From JAFDXJ01 sp038257845 (GTDB lineage Bacteria; Bacteroidota; Bacteroidia; Chitinophagales; Chitinophagaceae): DNA of 12,643 bases. Where the stretch lies: contig JBBSQL010000063.1 in assembly GCA_038257845.1 (NCBI GenBank), positions 1 to 12,643 of the forward strand, given 5' to 3'. The notes below the pieces were generated by a model, which worked only from the letters and a program-made list of their open reading frames with translations, was not told the DNA's origin and made no database searches. Of this stretch, positions 6,491 to 12,643 are shown piece by piece; the first letter of the stretch is position 1, and each line of letters begins with the position of its first letter. The translations under genes and the position numbers were made by a program.

Positions 6491-8842
6491 CTACTCTTCT
6501 TTTTGTACACCGGGTACAATCCTCAGTTTTGCATAATGCAGCATAATTCTTTTTTCACCATTCAAATCAAATGAAATTGTTGCCGCGGGATTGTGTACAA
6601 TATTTTCCATTTTTAGCACCGTACCAAAACCAAACTTCTGGTGTTCTACACGTTGGCCAACTTGTAATCCACTTGTGTCATCCGGCATAAAATCTTTAGA
6701 CGGCACATGCACTGCAACTTGCGGGTTTGTATTTTTTGGAGGCAGGTAAGATGGTTTTTCGTATTTTTTTTCTGCGGGCTTTACATCATTGTATTCACCA
6801 AAACCACCTCGCTGCATGCGTTGAAATGCATTGCCCATATTGGTTGAAAAGCCCTGAGGGCGGGAACTTCCACTGGCATAACTATTATCAATATATGCTT
6901 CCGGCAACTCTTCTAAAAAACGGCTGGGTTCATTTTGTACGAGGCTTCCAAAACGGTAGCGCGTATTTGAATACGTGATCCAGAGTTTTTGTTTGGCACG
7001 CGTAACGGCTACATAAAACAAACGCCTTTCTTCTTCGAGTTCTTCGCGGGTATTAATGCTCATGGCATTTGGAAACAAACCTTCTTCCACACCACCAATA
7101 AAAACCACCGGAAATTCCAAACCTTTTGCGGCATGCACGGTCATTAATTTAACCGTATCAGCATCTCCATTTTTATCATTATCTGCATCGGTGAGTAAAG
7201 TGATCTGTTGTAAATATGCACCCAAACTTTTATCAACCACTTCGCCATCTTCATTATCCGGCGTTTCCGTCCACTCTTTAATAGAGTTTAATAATTCCTG
7301 TATATTTTCATAACGTGCGAGGCCTTCCGTCGTTTTATCGTTGAATAATTCTTTCGTGATCTGTGTGTGTTTCCCAATGAGCGTAGCGACATCGTACGCA
7401 TTTTTTTGCGTGAGTAAAGTTTGAAAATAACGGATCATGGTTACAAAGTTTTTAATGGATTCCAATGTTCCGCCTTTGAAGCCGAATGCATGTGCTTCCA
7501 AAAGAATTTCAAACAAAGTGATTTTATTTTCATGGGCAGCAATGAGCGCTTTTTCAACTGTAGTTTTTCCAATGCCACGAACGGGATAATTGATAATTCT
7601 TTTTAATGCTTCTTCATCCTTTGTATTCACGCTTATCCGCAGGTAACAAATAAAGTCTTTGATTTCTTTTCGTTGATAAAAGCTCAGGCCGCCATAAATT
7701 TTATACGGAATTGCATGCTTGCGCAGGCTTTCTTCAAAGGCACGGCTTTGTGCATTCGTCCTGTATAAAATAGCAAAATCATTATTGAAATAATGATTGC
7801 GCAATCTTTGCTCTTTAATAATATCTGCAACAAAACGGCCTTCATCATTGTCCGTCATGGTGCGCACCAGTTTGATGGTTTCGCCTTCCACATTTTCTGT
7901 CCAGAGATTTTTTGGGATCTGGCCTTTATTATTTTTTATGATCTGGTTGGCGACTTCAATAATGCTTTTACTGCTGCGATAATTTTGTTCCAGCTTCACC
8001 ATTTTCACATCATCATAATCTTTTTGAAACTGGAGAATATTTTCAATGGTCGCACCACGAAAACTATAAATGCTTTGCGCATCATCGCCTACCACACAAA
8101 TATTTTCATGCACGGCCGCGAGCAATTTTGCGATCTCATATTGTACCGGGTTTGTATCCTGGAATTCATCAATTAAAATAAATTTAAACTTGTGCTGGTA
8201 TTTATGCCGCACATCCGGAAAGTCGCGCAATAATTCATGCATCTTAAATAAAAGATCATCAAAATCCATTGCGCCATTATTGAAACAACGTTCCGCATAC
8301 GCCTGGTAAATTTTTCCAATTGCAGGCCGGTTGGCGCGCTGATCTTCCTGTTGTATATAATAATCCTGTTGATATTCAAGTGGACCGACCAACGCATTTT
8401 TTGCCTGCGAAATACGGTTGTGTACATTATTTGGCTTGTAATGTTTTTCATCTAAATTCAATTCTTTGGTGACCGCTTTGATAACAGAACGCGAATCATC
8501 CGTATCATAAATAGTGAAGTTGGACGGATAGCCAAGTCTTGTTCCTTCCGTGCGCAGGATGCGCGCAAAAACACTGTGAAAAGTGCCGATATATAAATTC
8601 CGCGCTTCCCTGGATTGCAATAAACTTTCGATGCGCGATTTCATTTCAGCGGCAGCTTTATTGGTAAATGTGAGCGCGAGTATATTAAAAGAATCAACGC
8701 CATTCGCCATTAAATGCGCGATGCGTGTTGTAAGCACTTTTGTTTTTCCACTGCCTGCACCAGCCACGATCATCAAAGGGCCTTCAATATGTGTGGCCGC
8801 TTCGAGTTGCGGAGGATTTAAACCTTCTAAATATTTCCCCAT
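6491..8842 (-). CDS. uvrD: UvrD/PcrA-type ATP-dependent DNA helicase (superfamily 1A)
   Basis: From ATG-8842 the protein has 783 residues, usual for UvrD/PcrA. SF1 motifs in order: Walker A AGAGSGKT (27-34), motif Ia 'LALTFTNKAAAEMK', motif II LIDEFQDTNP (223-232), motif III GDDAQSIYSFRGA (252-264), motif IV QNYRSS (286-291), motif V VHAAKGLEF (569-577) and motif VI 'RRLFYVAVTRAKQ' (606-618). The C-terminal 'VGQRVEHQKFGFGTVLKMEN' is the Tudor-like domain that binds RNA polymerase in PcrA/UvrD. It unwinds DNA 3' to 5' in nucleotide-excision and mismatch repair and removes stalled complexes. The frame extends to ATG-8932, overlapping birA, but the extra 30 residues are basic and unlike the family. 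'MGKYLEGLNPPQLEA' is the expected N-terminus, so 8842 is preferred. An ATGA overlap with the birA stop (ATG-8914) is a third possibility. It follows birA by 68 bp on the same strand. Confidence 0.93.
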   Translation of the reverse strand: MGKYLEGLNPPQLEAATHIEGPLMIVAGAGSGKTKVLTTRIAHLMANGVDSFNILALTFTNKAAAEMKSRIESLLQSREARNLYIGTFHSVFARILRTEGTRLGYPSNFTIYDTDDSRSVIKAVTKELNLDEKHYKPNNVHNRISQAKNALVGPLEYQQDYYIQQEDQRANRPAIGKIYQAYAERCFNNGAMDFDDLLFKMHELLRDFPDVRHKYQHKFKFILIDEFQDTNPVQYEIAKLLAAVHENICVVGDDAQSIYSFRGATIENILQFQKDYDDVKMVKLEQNYRSSKSIIEVANQIIKNNKGQIPKNLWTENVEGETIKLVRTMTDNDEGRFVADIIKEQRLRNHYFNNDFAILYRTNAQSRAFEESLRKHAIPYKIYGGLSFYQRKEIKDFICYLRISVNTKDEEALKRIINYPVRGIGKTTVEKALIAAHENKITLFEILLEAHAFGFKGGTLESIKNFVTMIRYFQTLLTQKNAYDVATLIGKHTQITKELFNDKTTEGLARYENIQELLNSIKEWTETPDNEDGEVVDKSLGAYLQQITLLTDADNDKNGDADTVKLMTVHAAKGLEFPVVFIGGVEEGLFPNAMSINTREELEEERRLFYVAVTRAKQKLWITYSNTRYRFGSLVQNEPSRFLEELPEAYIDNSYASGSSRPQGFSTNMGNAFQRMQRGGFGEYNDVKPAEKKYEKPSYLPPKNTNPQVAVHVPSKDFMPDDTSGLQVGQRVEHQKFGFGTVLKMENIVHNPAATISFDLNGEKRIMLHYAKLRIVPGVQKEE

Positions 8843-8910
8843 GCCTGCAAGGTACAAAATGGTAAAGGGGAATTTTTTTTTGCGTACTTTTTTTGGGAAA
8901 AAAATAAAGC

Positions 8911-9675
8911 TCATTTTTTTGGAAGTACCCATTCCACACTATCAAATTCCAGGTATTCATAAACCGGGTGTTGAATGTGAAGCCTTCCAAATTTATCCGC
9001 ACGCAAAATGGTGCAATCTATTTGGGTGGAATTTATTTTAAAAGTTGCCGCTTCATTTTTTTTATATAAAACTTCATTGTAGCCTTCGATAATTGCCGAT
9101 TCATTTTGCTGCAATAATTCATACGCATCATTTAAATAAATACAAAGTTTCCGGGTCAATTCTGCGGGCTTATAATTTTCACCGGTGATTTGTTTCAACG
9201 AAATAGGATTAGGAATTTGAGGGTCAAAAATTTCCTGGTTGATATTTATACCAATGCCCGCAATTGCAAATTTCCAGTCCTGCCCGCGGAAAATGTTTTC
9301 AACAAGGATACCTGCTGCCTTTCTGTCATTCAAATAAATATCATTTGGCCATTTTATTTTTATTTTTTTTTGAGCATAAAAACTAAAAAAACGCTGCACA
9401 GCCAGCGCCATAGCCATACTAAATAGAAAAGGTGTTTTCCCCTGGAATACACTGGTATCAATGATTACAGATAAAATAATATTTTCCCCGGGCGGGGATT
9501 CCCATTTTTTTCCACGCCTGCCTTTTCCACCCGATTGGTGGTTCGCGAAAAAAGCAGCGCCATGCCCGGCTTTGCCACTTTTTAATTGTTGCATGGCATA
9601 GTTGTTGGAACTATCCACATTCTTTAATTCAATGAATGGCTGACCTAAAGGATTAATGGGAGAAGAATCAGGCAA
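8911..9675 (-). CDS. birA: Biotin--[acetyl-CoA-carboxylase] ligase (monofunctional BirA)
   Basis: The protein activates biotin with ATP and attaches it to the lysine of biotin carboxyl carrier protein. Counting from the longest frame (TTG-9696, 261 residues), family motifs are 'FIELKNVDSSNNYAM' (21-35), the biotinyl-AMP loop GGKGRRGKKW (56-65), KWPNDIYLNDRKAAGILVE (115-133) with the catalytic lysine, and 'AIAGIGININ' (144-153). There is no N-terminal winged helix, so it is an enzyme without repressor function. No ATG is available before M35, inside the catalytic domain, so a non-ATG start is required. TTG-9696 overlaps the last three bases of a perfect -7 element, which would leave it outside the transcript. 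TTG-9675 (254 residues) is therefore preferred and fits the short N-termini I recall in relatives. It is divergent from rsfS across about 130 bp and upstream of uvrD in the same direction. Confidence 0.9.
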   Translation of the reverse strand: MPDSSPINPLGQPFIELKNVDSSNNYAMQQLKSGKAGHGAAFFANHQSGGKGRRGKKWESPPGENIILSVIIDTSVFQGKTPFLFSMAMALAVQRFFSFYAQKKIKIKWPNDIYLNDRKAAGILVENIFRGQDWKFAIAGIGININQEIFDPQIPNPISLKQITGENYKPAELTRKLCIYLNDAYELLQQNESAIIEGYNEVLYKKNEAATFKINSTQIDCTILRADKFGRLHIQHPVYEYLEFDSVEWVLPKK

Positions 9676-9693
9676 AGTTTGCTTATTTTTGCG

Positions 9694-9723
9694 CAAATTT
9701 ATTTAAGGAAAATTGTAATTAAA
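9694..9723 (-). promoter_or_regulatory. Candidate promoter for birA-uvrD
   Basis: On the minus strand TAAATTTG (9701 down to 9694) matches TAnnTTTG exactly. A TTT (9723-9721) lies 19 bp upstream as a weak -33 element. The position decides the birA start, since the last three bases are the TTG of the longest frame. Confidence 0.45.
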
Positions 9724-9802
9724 TAAATAAACTAAGAAAAGCCGGGTAAAATCCAGGGTTATATTTTAAAAAAACATTACATAACAAAAATCATAAAGAT
9801 TA

Positions 9803-10210
9803 TTGGAACCACAAACCGCCTCCGTTTCCCGTAAAAAAACGACTGTCACAAAGTTGGCAAAGAATGCAAAAATCCTAACGACGATTATTAAAGCTTTGCA
9901 GGAAAAAAAGGGGGAAAAAATTGTTTCGCTTGATTTGCGTAAAATTCCCGAATCTGTAGCTGACTTTTTTATTATATGTGAAGCCACGAGCAACACACAG
10001 GTAAAAGCTTTGGCCGGGATAGTAGAAGATAAAGTGAAGAATGAATGCGGGGAAATGCCTTATCATCACGAAGGTTTTGGTGCAGTTCACTGGCTGATCA
10101 TTGATTATATAAATGTAGTGGTGCACATAATGCTTCCTGAAACCAGGAAATTCTATGGGCTCGAAGAACTTTGGAATGATGCTCCTTTAACAGAGCATAA
10201 TGAAGGATAG
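9803..10210 (+). CDS. rsfS: Ribosome silencing factor RsfS
   Basis: The 135-residue protein belongs to the RsfS/Iojap family (DUF143). It binds ribosomal protein uL14 and blocks joining of the 30S and 50S subunits when nutrients are short. Conserved stretches are 'KIVSLDLRKIPESVADFFII' (39-58), 'ICEATSNTQVKALAG' (58-72), 'HHEGFGAVHWLIIDYINVVV' (88-107) and 'ETRKFYGLEELWNDA' (113-127). The start must be non-ATG: an in-frame TAA lies at 9794-9796, TTG-9803 follows, and the first ATG is at codon 85. A short basic N-terminal tail (SRKKTTVTKLAKN) before the domain is what I recall from Chitinophagaceae relatives, which supports TTG-9803 over the internal TTG near codon 18. It is first in a plus-strand operon; its stop lies 61 bp before the preferred ftsH start. 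Confidence 0.9.
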   Translation: MEPQTASVSRKKTTVTKLAKNAKILTTIIKALQEKKGEKIVSLDLRKIPESVADFFIICEATSNTQVKALAGIVEDKVKNECGEMPYHHEGFGAVHWLIIDYINVVVHIMLPETRKFYGLEELWNDAPLTEHNEG

Positions 10211-10271
10211 GTATTACTTTGCAGAAAAATATGCAAAAAATTTTTATAAAAAAAGTGAAGTTAGAAATATT

Positions 10272-12338
10272 ATGGCACAGGAAGATAAAAAAATGAAACC
10301 CATACTCCCGTCTAATGGGAGTTCCCCGAAAAAAACACCTCCCAAATTCAGTGTATATTGGATCTATGCGCTCATCATTATTTTTTTACTGGGATATCAG
10401 CTGATGAACCTCGGCAGCGCAGATGCAGTGACAGTGTCAGAGTTAGAGTTCCGTCAAAACATGCTCCAGCAGGGCGATGTAGTAAAATTAGACCTGGTAA
10501 AAAATAAAACACTCGTACGGGTATATATTCAAAAGGACAGTTTGGCAAAACCTTTTTATAAGCAAAAATTTAATAGGGAAATTCCTGCTGATGCAAGTGC
10601 AAGCCCTTTGTTTGAATTTAAAGTGACCGATTGGCAAAGTTTTAATACTGGCATGGCCAGTTTTTATACGGCACATCCCACTGTGAAACCAGTTCCGGAA
10701 AACACGATTGATGAAGGAGAATGGATCGGGCCAATAACAAATACAGTACTTACAATTTTAATAATGATCGGCGTATGGATATTCCTGATGCGTAAAGTTG
10801 GCGGCGGTGGCGGAAGTGGCGGCCCCGGTGGAATTTTTAATATTGGAAAATCCAAAGCGCAGTTATTTGATAAAGGCGCTAAAGTAAATATCAATTTTGG
10901 TGATGTGGCCGGTCTCGACGAAGCGAAAGTGGAAGTGATGGAGATTGTTGACTTTCTCAAAAACCCCAAAAAATATACAGCGCTGGGCGGTAAAATCCCG
11001 AAAGGTGCACTTTTGATTGGGCCTCCCGGAACAGGTAAAACCTTACTTGCAAAAGCCATGGCAGGTGAAGCACAAGTTCCTTTTTTTAGCATCAGTGGTT
11101 CTGATTTTGTGGAAATGTTTGTGGGTGTTGGTGCAAGCCGCGTACGTGATTTGTTCAAACAAGCCAGGGAAAAAGCGCCTTGTATTATTTTTATAGATGA
11201 AATTGATGCAATCGGCAGGGCGCGCGGAAGAAATGCAATCATGAGTAATGATGAAAGAGAAAATACATTAAACCAATTGTTGGTGGAAATGGATGGTTTT
11301 GGTGGAGACACCGGAATTATTATTCTCGCAGCAACGAACCGGCCGGATGTATTGGATTCAGCTTTGCTCAGGCCTGGACGATTTGACAGGCAGATTTCCA
11401 TTGATAAACCAGATTTGGTTGGGCGTGAAGCAATTTTTAAAGTTCACCTGAAACCCATTAAAGTTTCCCAAAAATTAGATATACATAAACTCGCTGAACA
11501 AACCCCGGGATTCGCAGGCGCAGACATTGCGAATGTGTGTAATGAAGCTGCGCTCATCGCTGCGCGGAATGGAAAAAGTGCGGTGGACATGAATGATTTC
11601 CAGGATGCGATTGACCGCGTTATCGGTGGACTTGAAAAGAAAAATAAGATCATTTCACCTGAAGAAAAACAGATCATCGCATACCATGAAGCAGGCCATG
11701 CAATTTGCGGCTGGTATTTTGAACACGCTTATCCTTTATTAAAAGTAACGATTGTGCCACGCGGAACAGCAGCGCTTGGATATGCACAATACACGCCGAA
11801 AGAGCAATACTTATACGATACGGATCAACTCATGGATCAAATGTGTATGACACTAGGCGGAAGAGCCAGTGAACAAATATTTTTCGGAAAAATATCTACC
11901 GGCGCTTCCAATGATTTGCAACAGATTACGCGTATCGCTTATTCGATGATTACCGTTTATGGTATGAATGAGAAAGTGGGAAATATTAGTTTTTATGATC
12001 CCTCACAGGAAAATACTTTTACAAAACCATATAGTGAAGAAACGGGTAAGCTCATTGACAATGAAGTGCGTTTATTAATTGCATCAGCTTATGAAAGAAC
12101 GCTTGCTTTACTCACAGAAAAAAAGGGTGATGTCGAAATTCTGGCAAAGGAATTATTGAAAAAAGAAGTCCTTTTCCAAAGTGATGTGGAAGCACTGATT
12201 GGTAAGCGGCCTTTTGATGAAAAACGTATCCTCGATGTGGATGATGATGAACATAAGGAAGAACATCATACTGAGCAGGGTGCAGTAAGTGAGGGTGTAC
12301 CGCCGTATGACAGCGGAGCTATTGTTCCTTCGATTTAA
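10272..12338 (+). CDS. ftsH: ATP-dependent zinc metalloprotease FtsH
   Basis: From ATG-10272 the product has 688 residues. It is a membrane-anchored hexameric AAA+ protease that degrades misfolded membrane proteins and regulators. Domains in order: a short cytoplasmic tail, TM1 (about 27-48, 'VYWIYALIIIFLLGYQLMNL'), a periplasmic domain, TM2 (about 157-175, 'NTVLTILIMIGVWIFLMRKV'), a Gly-rich linker, then the AAA+ module. Walker A is GPPGTGKT (250-257), the pore loop is 'MFVGVGA', Walker B is 'IIFIDEIDAIG', and the second region of homology ends RPGRFDRQ. The zinc site is HEAGH (472-476) with a third ligand expected at D548 (SNDLQQ). The C-terminus is acidic and His-rich. The frame opens earlier (ATG-10200, overlapping the rsfS stop), but its extra 24 residues do not resemble the family. 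A -7-like TTACTTTG (10214-10221) just after rsfS would give a leader ending at 10272. The stop overlaps a possible start of the next gene (TAATG). Confidence 0.95.
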   Translation: MAQEDKKMKPILPSNGSSPKKTPPKFSVYWIYALIIIFLLGYQLMNLGSADAVTVSELEFRQNMLQQGDVVKLDLVKNKTLVRVYIQKDSLAKPFYKQKFNREIPADASASPLFEFKVTDWQSFNTGMASFYTAHPTVKPVPENTIDEGEWIGPITNTVLTILIMIGVWIFLMRKVGGGGGSGGPGGIFNIGKSKAQLFDKGAKVNINFGDVAGLDEAKVEVMEIVDFLKNPKKYTALGGKIPKGALLIGPPGTGKTLLAKAMAGEAQVPFFSISGSDFVEMFVGVGASRVRDLFKQAREKAPCIIFIDEIDAIGRARGRNAIMSNDERENTLNQLLVEMDGFGGDTGIIILAATNRPDVLDSALLRPGRFDRQISIDKPDLVGREAIFKVHLKPIKVSQKLDIHKLAEQTPGFAGADIANVCNEAALIAARNGKSAVDMNDFQDAIDRVIGGLEKKNKIISPEEKQIIAYHEAGHAICGWYFEHAYPLLKVTIVPRGTAALGYAQYTPKEQYLYDTDQLMDQMCMTLGGRASEQIFFGKISTGASNDLQQITRIAYSMITVYGMNEKVGNISFYDPSQENTFTKPYSEETGKLIDNEVRLLIASAYERTLALLTEKKGDVEILAKELLKKEVLFQSDVEALIGKRPFDEKRILDVDDDEHKEEHHTEQGAVSEGVPPYDSGAIVPSI

Positions 12339-12352
12339 TGATTGAAAACATC

Positions 12353-12622
12353 ATGGCATCTTCGAGAGATCAAATACTAAAAAAAGTAAGGAAGGCCACT
12401 GCGCAGGCAGTGCCAATCCCTTTCCCTGATGAAGGAAATTATACAGATTATTTTGTGAAAACGGGCATGGAAAATGAAATTGAATTTGCACAAAATTTTG
12501 TTTCACTCCAGGGCCGTGTTTGTTTTTTTGTTAAAATTTTTTTGTTTAAAAAACACGGACAAAATTTAAAAAAAAAAAGAGGGTGGGTAAAAAAAATTTT
12601 TTGTGTGCCAAAAAAAAATTAA
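12353..12622 (+). CDS. LUD-domain (LutC-like) protein, N-terminus only; 3' part corrupted or cut off
   Basis: The first ~55 residues from ATG-12353 ('MASSRDQILKKVRKATA', then 'VPIPFPDEGNY', then 'IEFAQNFVSLQGR') resemble the N-terminus of the LUD-domain proteins (LutC family, linked to lactate oxidation) that I recall directly after ftsH in Bacteroidota. Relatives continue into a 'F.FC....EL' segment; here the frame becomes Lys/Phe-rich and stops at 12620-12622 after about 90 codons, against roughly 190-200 for the family. The DNA there is full of inflated A and T runs, so the stop is more likely a sequence error at the contig end than a true truncation. ATG-12338 overlaps the ftsH stop and adds five residues; ATG-12353 matches the family start better. 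Translational coupling to ftsH is likely. Confidence 0.6.
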   Translation: MASSRDQILKKVRKATAQAVPIPFPDEGNYTDYFVKTGMENEIEFAQNFVSLQGRVCFFVKIFLFKKHGQNLKKKRGWVKKIFCVPKKN

Positions 12623-12643
12623 AGTCTGGGAAAAACCATAAAC
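12516..12643. other. Low-quality, homopolymer-inflated contig end
   Basis: Runs of 7 to 11 A or T, and an 8-bp inverted repeat CCGTGTTT (12514-12521) / AAACACGG (12551-12558), appear exactly where the LUD protein stops resembling its family. No comparable density of long runs occurs within the other intact genes. It looks like error-rich or misassembled sequence rather than biology. Confidence 0.6.

Noticed and set aside
8843..8932. Upstream start of uvrD at ATG-8932 (or ATG-8914)
   Set aside because: The extra residues are basic and unlike the family, and overlap the birA end; 'MGKYLEGLNPPQ' at 8842 is the usual beginning.
10200..10271. Upstream start of ftsH at ATG-10200
   Set aside because: The 24 added residues overlap the rsfS stop and have no family counterpart; ATG-10272 begins the typical short cytoplasmic tail.
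10664..11401. 245-codon minus-strand open frame inside ftsH
   Set aside because: It is a mirror of the strongly conserved AAA+ module; its Pro/Ser-rich product is a by-product of ftsH codon use.

Overview
The window looks like chromosomal DNA from a Bacteroidota bacterium, most likely of the Chitinophagaceae type. This rests on AT-rich, homopolymer-rich DNA, the absence of clear Shine-Dalgarno sites, -7 elements of the TAnnTTTG kind, the protein families (a single-domain MerR regulator with the 'FNVNTSLIRFWENEF' core, a VLCAD-like acyl-CoA dehydrogenase, an LpxD-type acyltransferase) and the order birA | rsfS-ftsH-LUD protein, which I recall as common in that group. No phage, plasmid, insertion-sequence, CRISPR, tRNA or rRNA signature was seen. 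The window appears to be mostly ordinary core genome.

Layout. (1) 1-828, plus: the 3' part of an LpxD-type left-handed beta-helix acyltransferase, cut by the left edge. (2) 846-4533, minus: three genes read leftward as a probable operon: 3-hydroxyacyl-CoA dehydrogenase, an NAD(P)-dependent epimerase/reductase and a long-form acyl-CoA dehydrogenase; two of the three are beta-oxidation enzymes. (3) 4705-5862, plus and divergent from (2): a MerR-family regulator followed by a lipoprotein with a thioredoxin fold. The 171-bp divergent spacer carries a recognisable -7 element for each side. (4) 5863-6490: 628 bp without an intact gene. It holds AT-rich direct repeats, two related hairpins with the core GGTCNCCTGACC, a TCGGCT/AGCCGA stem-loop and a probable decayed minus-strand reading frame. 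(5) 6491-9675, minus: birA (monofunctional biotin ligase) followed by a uvrD/pcrA-type helicase. (6) 9803-12643, plus: rsfS, ftsH and the start of a LUD-domain protein. The last ~125 bases are homopolymer-inflated and no longer code for the expected protein, so they look like a poor-quality contig end.

How the genes fit together: the minus-strand operon serves fatty-acyl-CoA breakdown (acyl-CoA to enoyl-CoA, then 3-hydroxyacyl-CoA to 3-ketoacyl-CoA), with the MerR gene divergent to it. birA and uvrD are housekeeping. rsfS-ftsH-LUD is a translation-silencing and membrane-proteolysis operon.

The points most worth a second look are: four genes whose frames contain no possible ATG start and must begin at TTG (or another non-ATG codon); the pair of hairpins with a conserved core and different but still complementary flanks; the interrupted minus-strand frame between them; a thioredoxin-fold lipoprotein lacking the resolving cysteine; and an acyl-CoA dehydrogenase lacking the usual glycine-rich motif before its catalytic glutamate. 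I found no convincing evidence of an undescribed multi-gene system.
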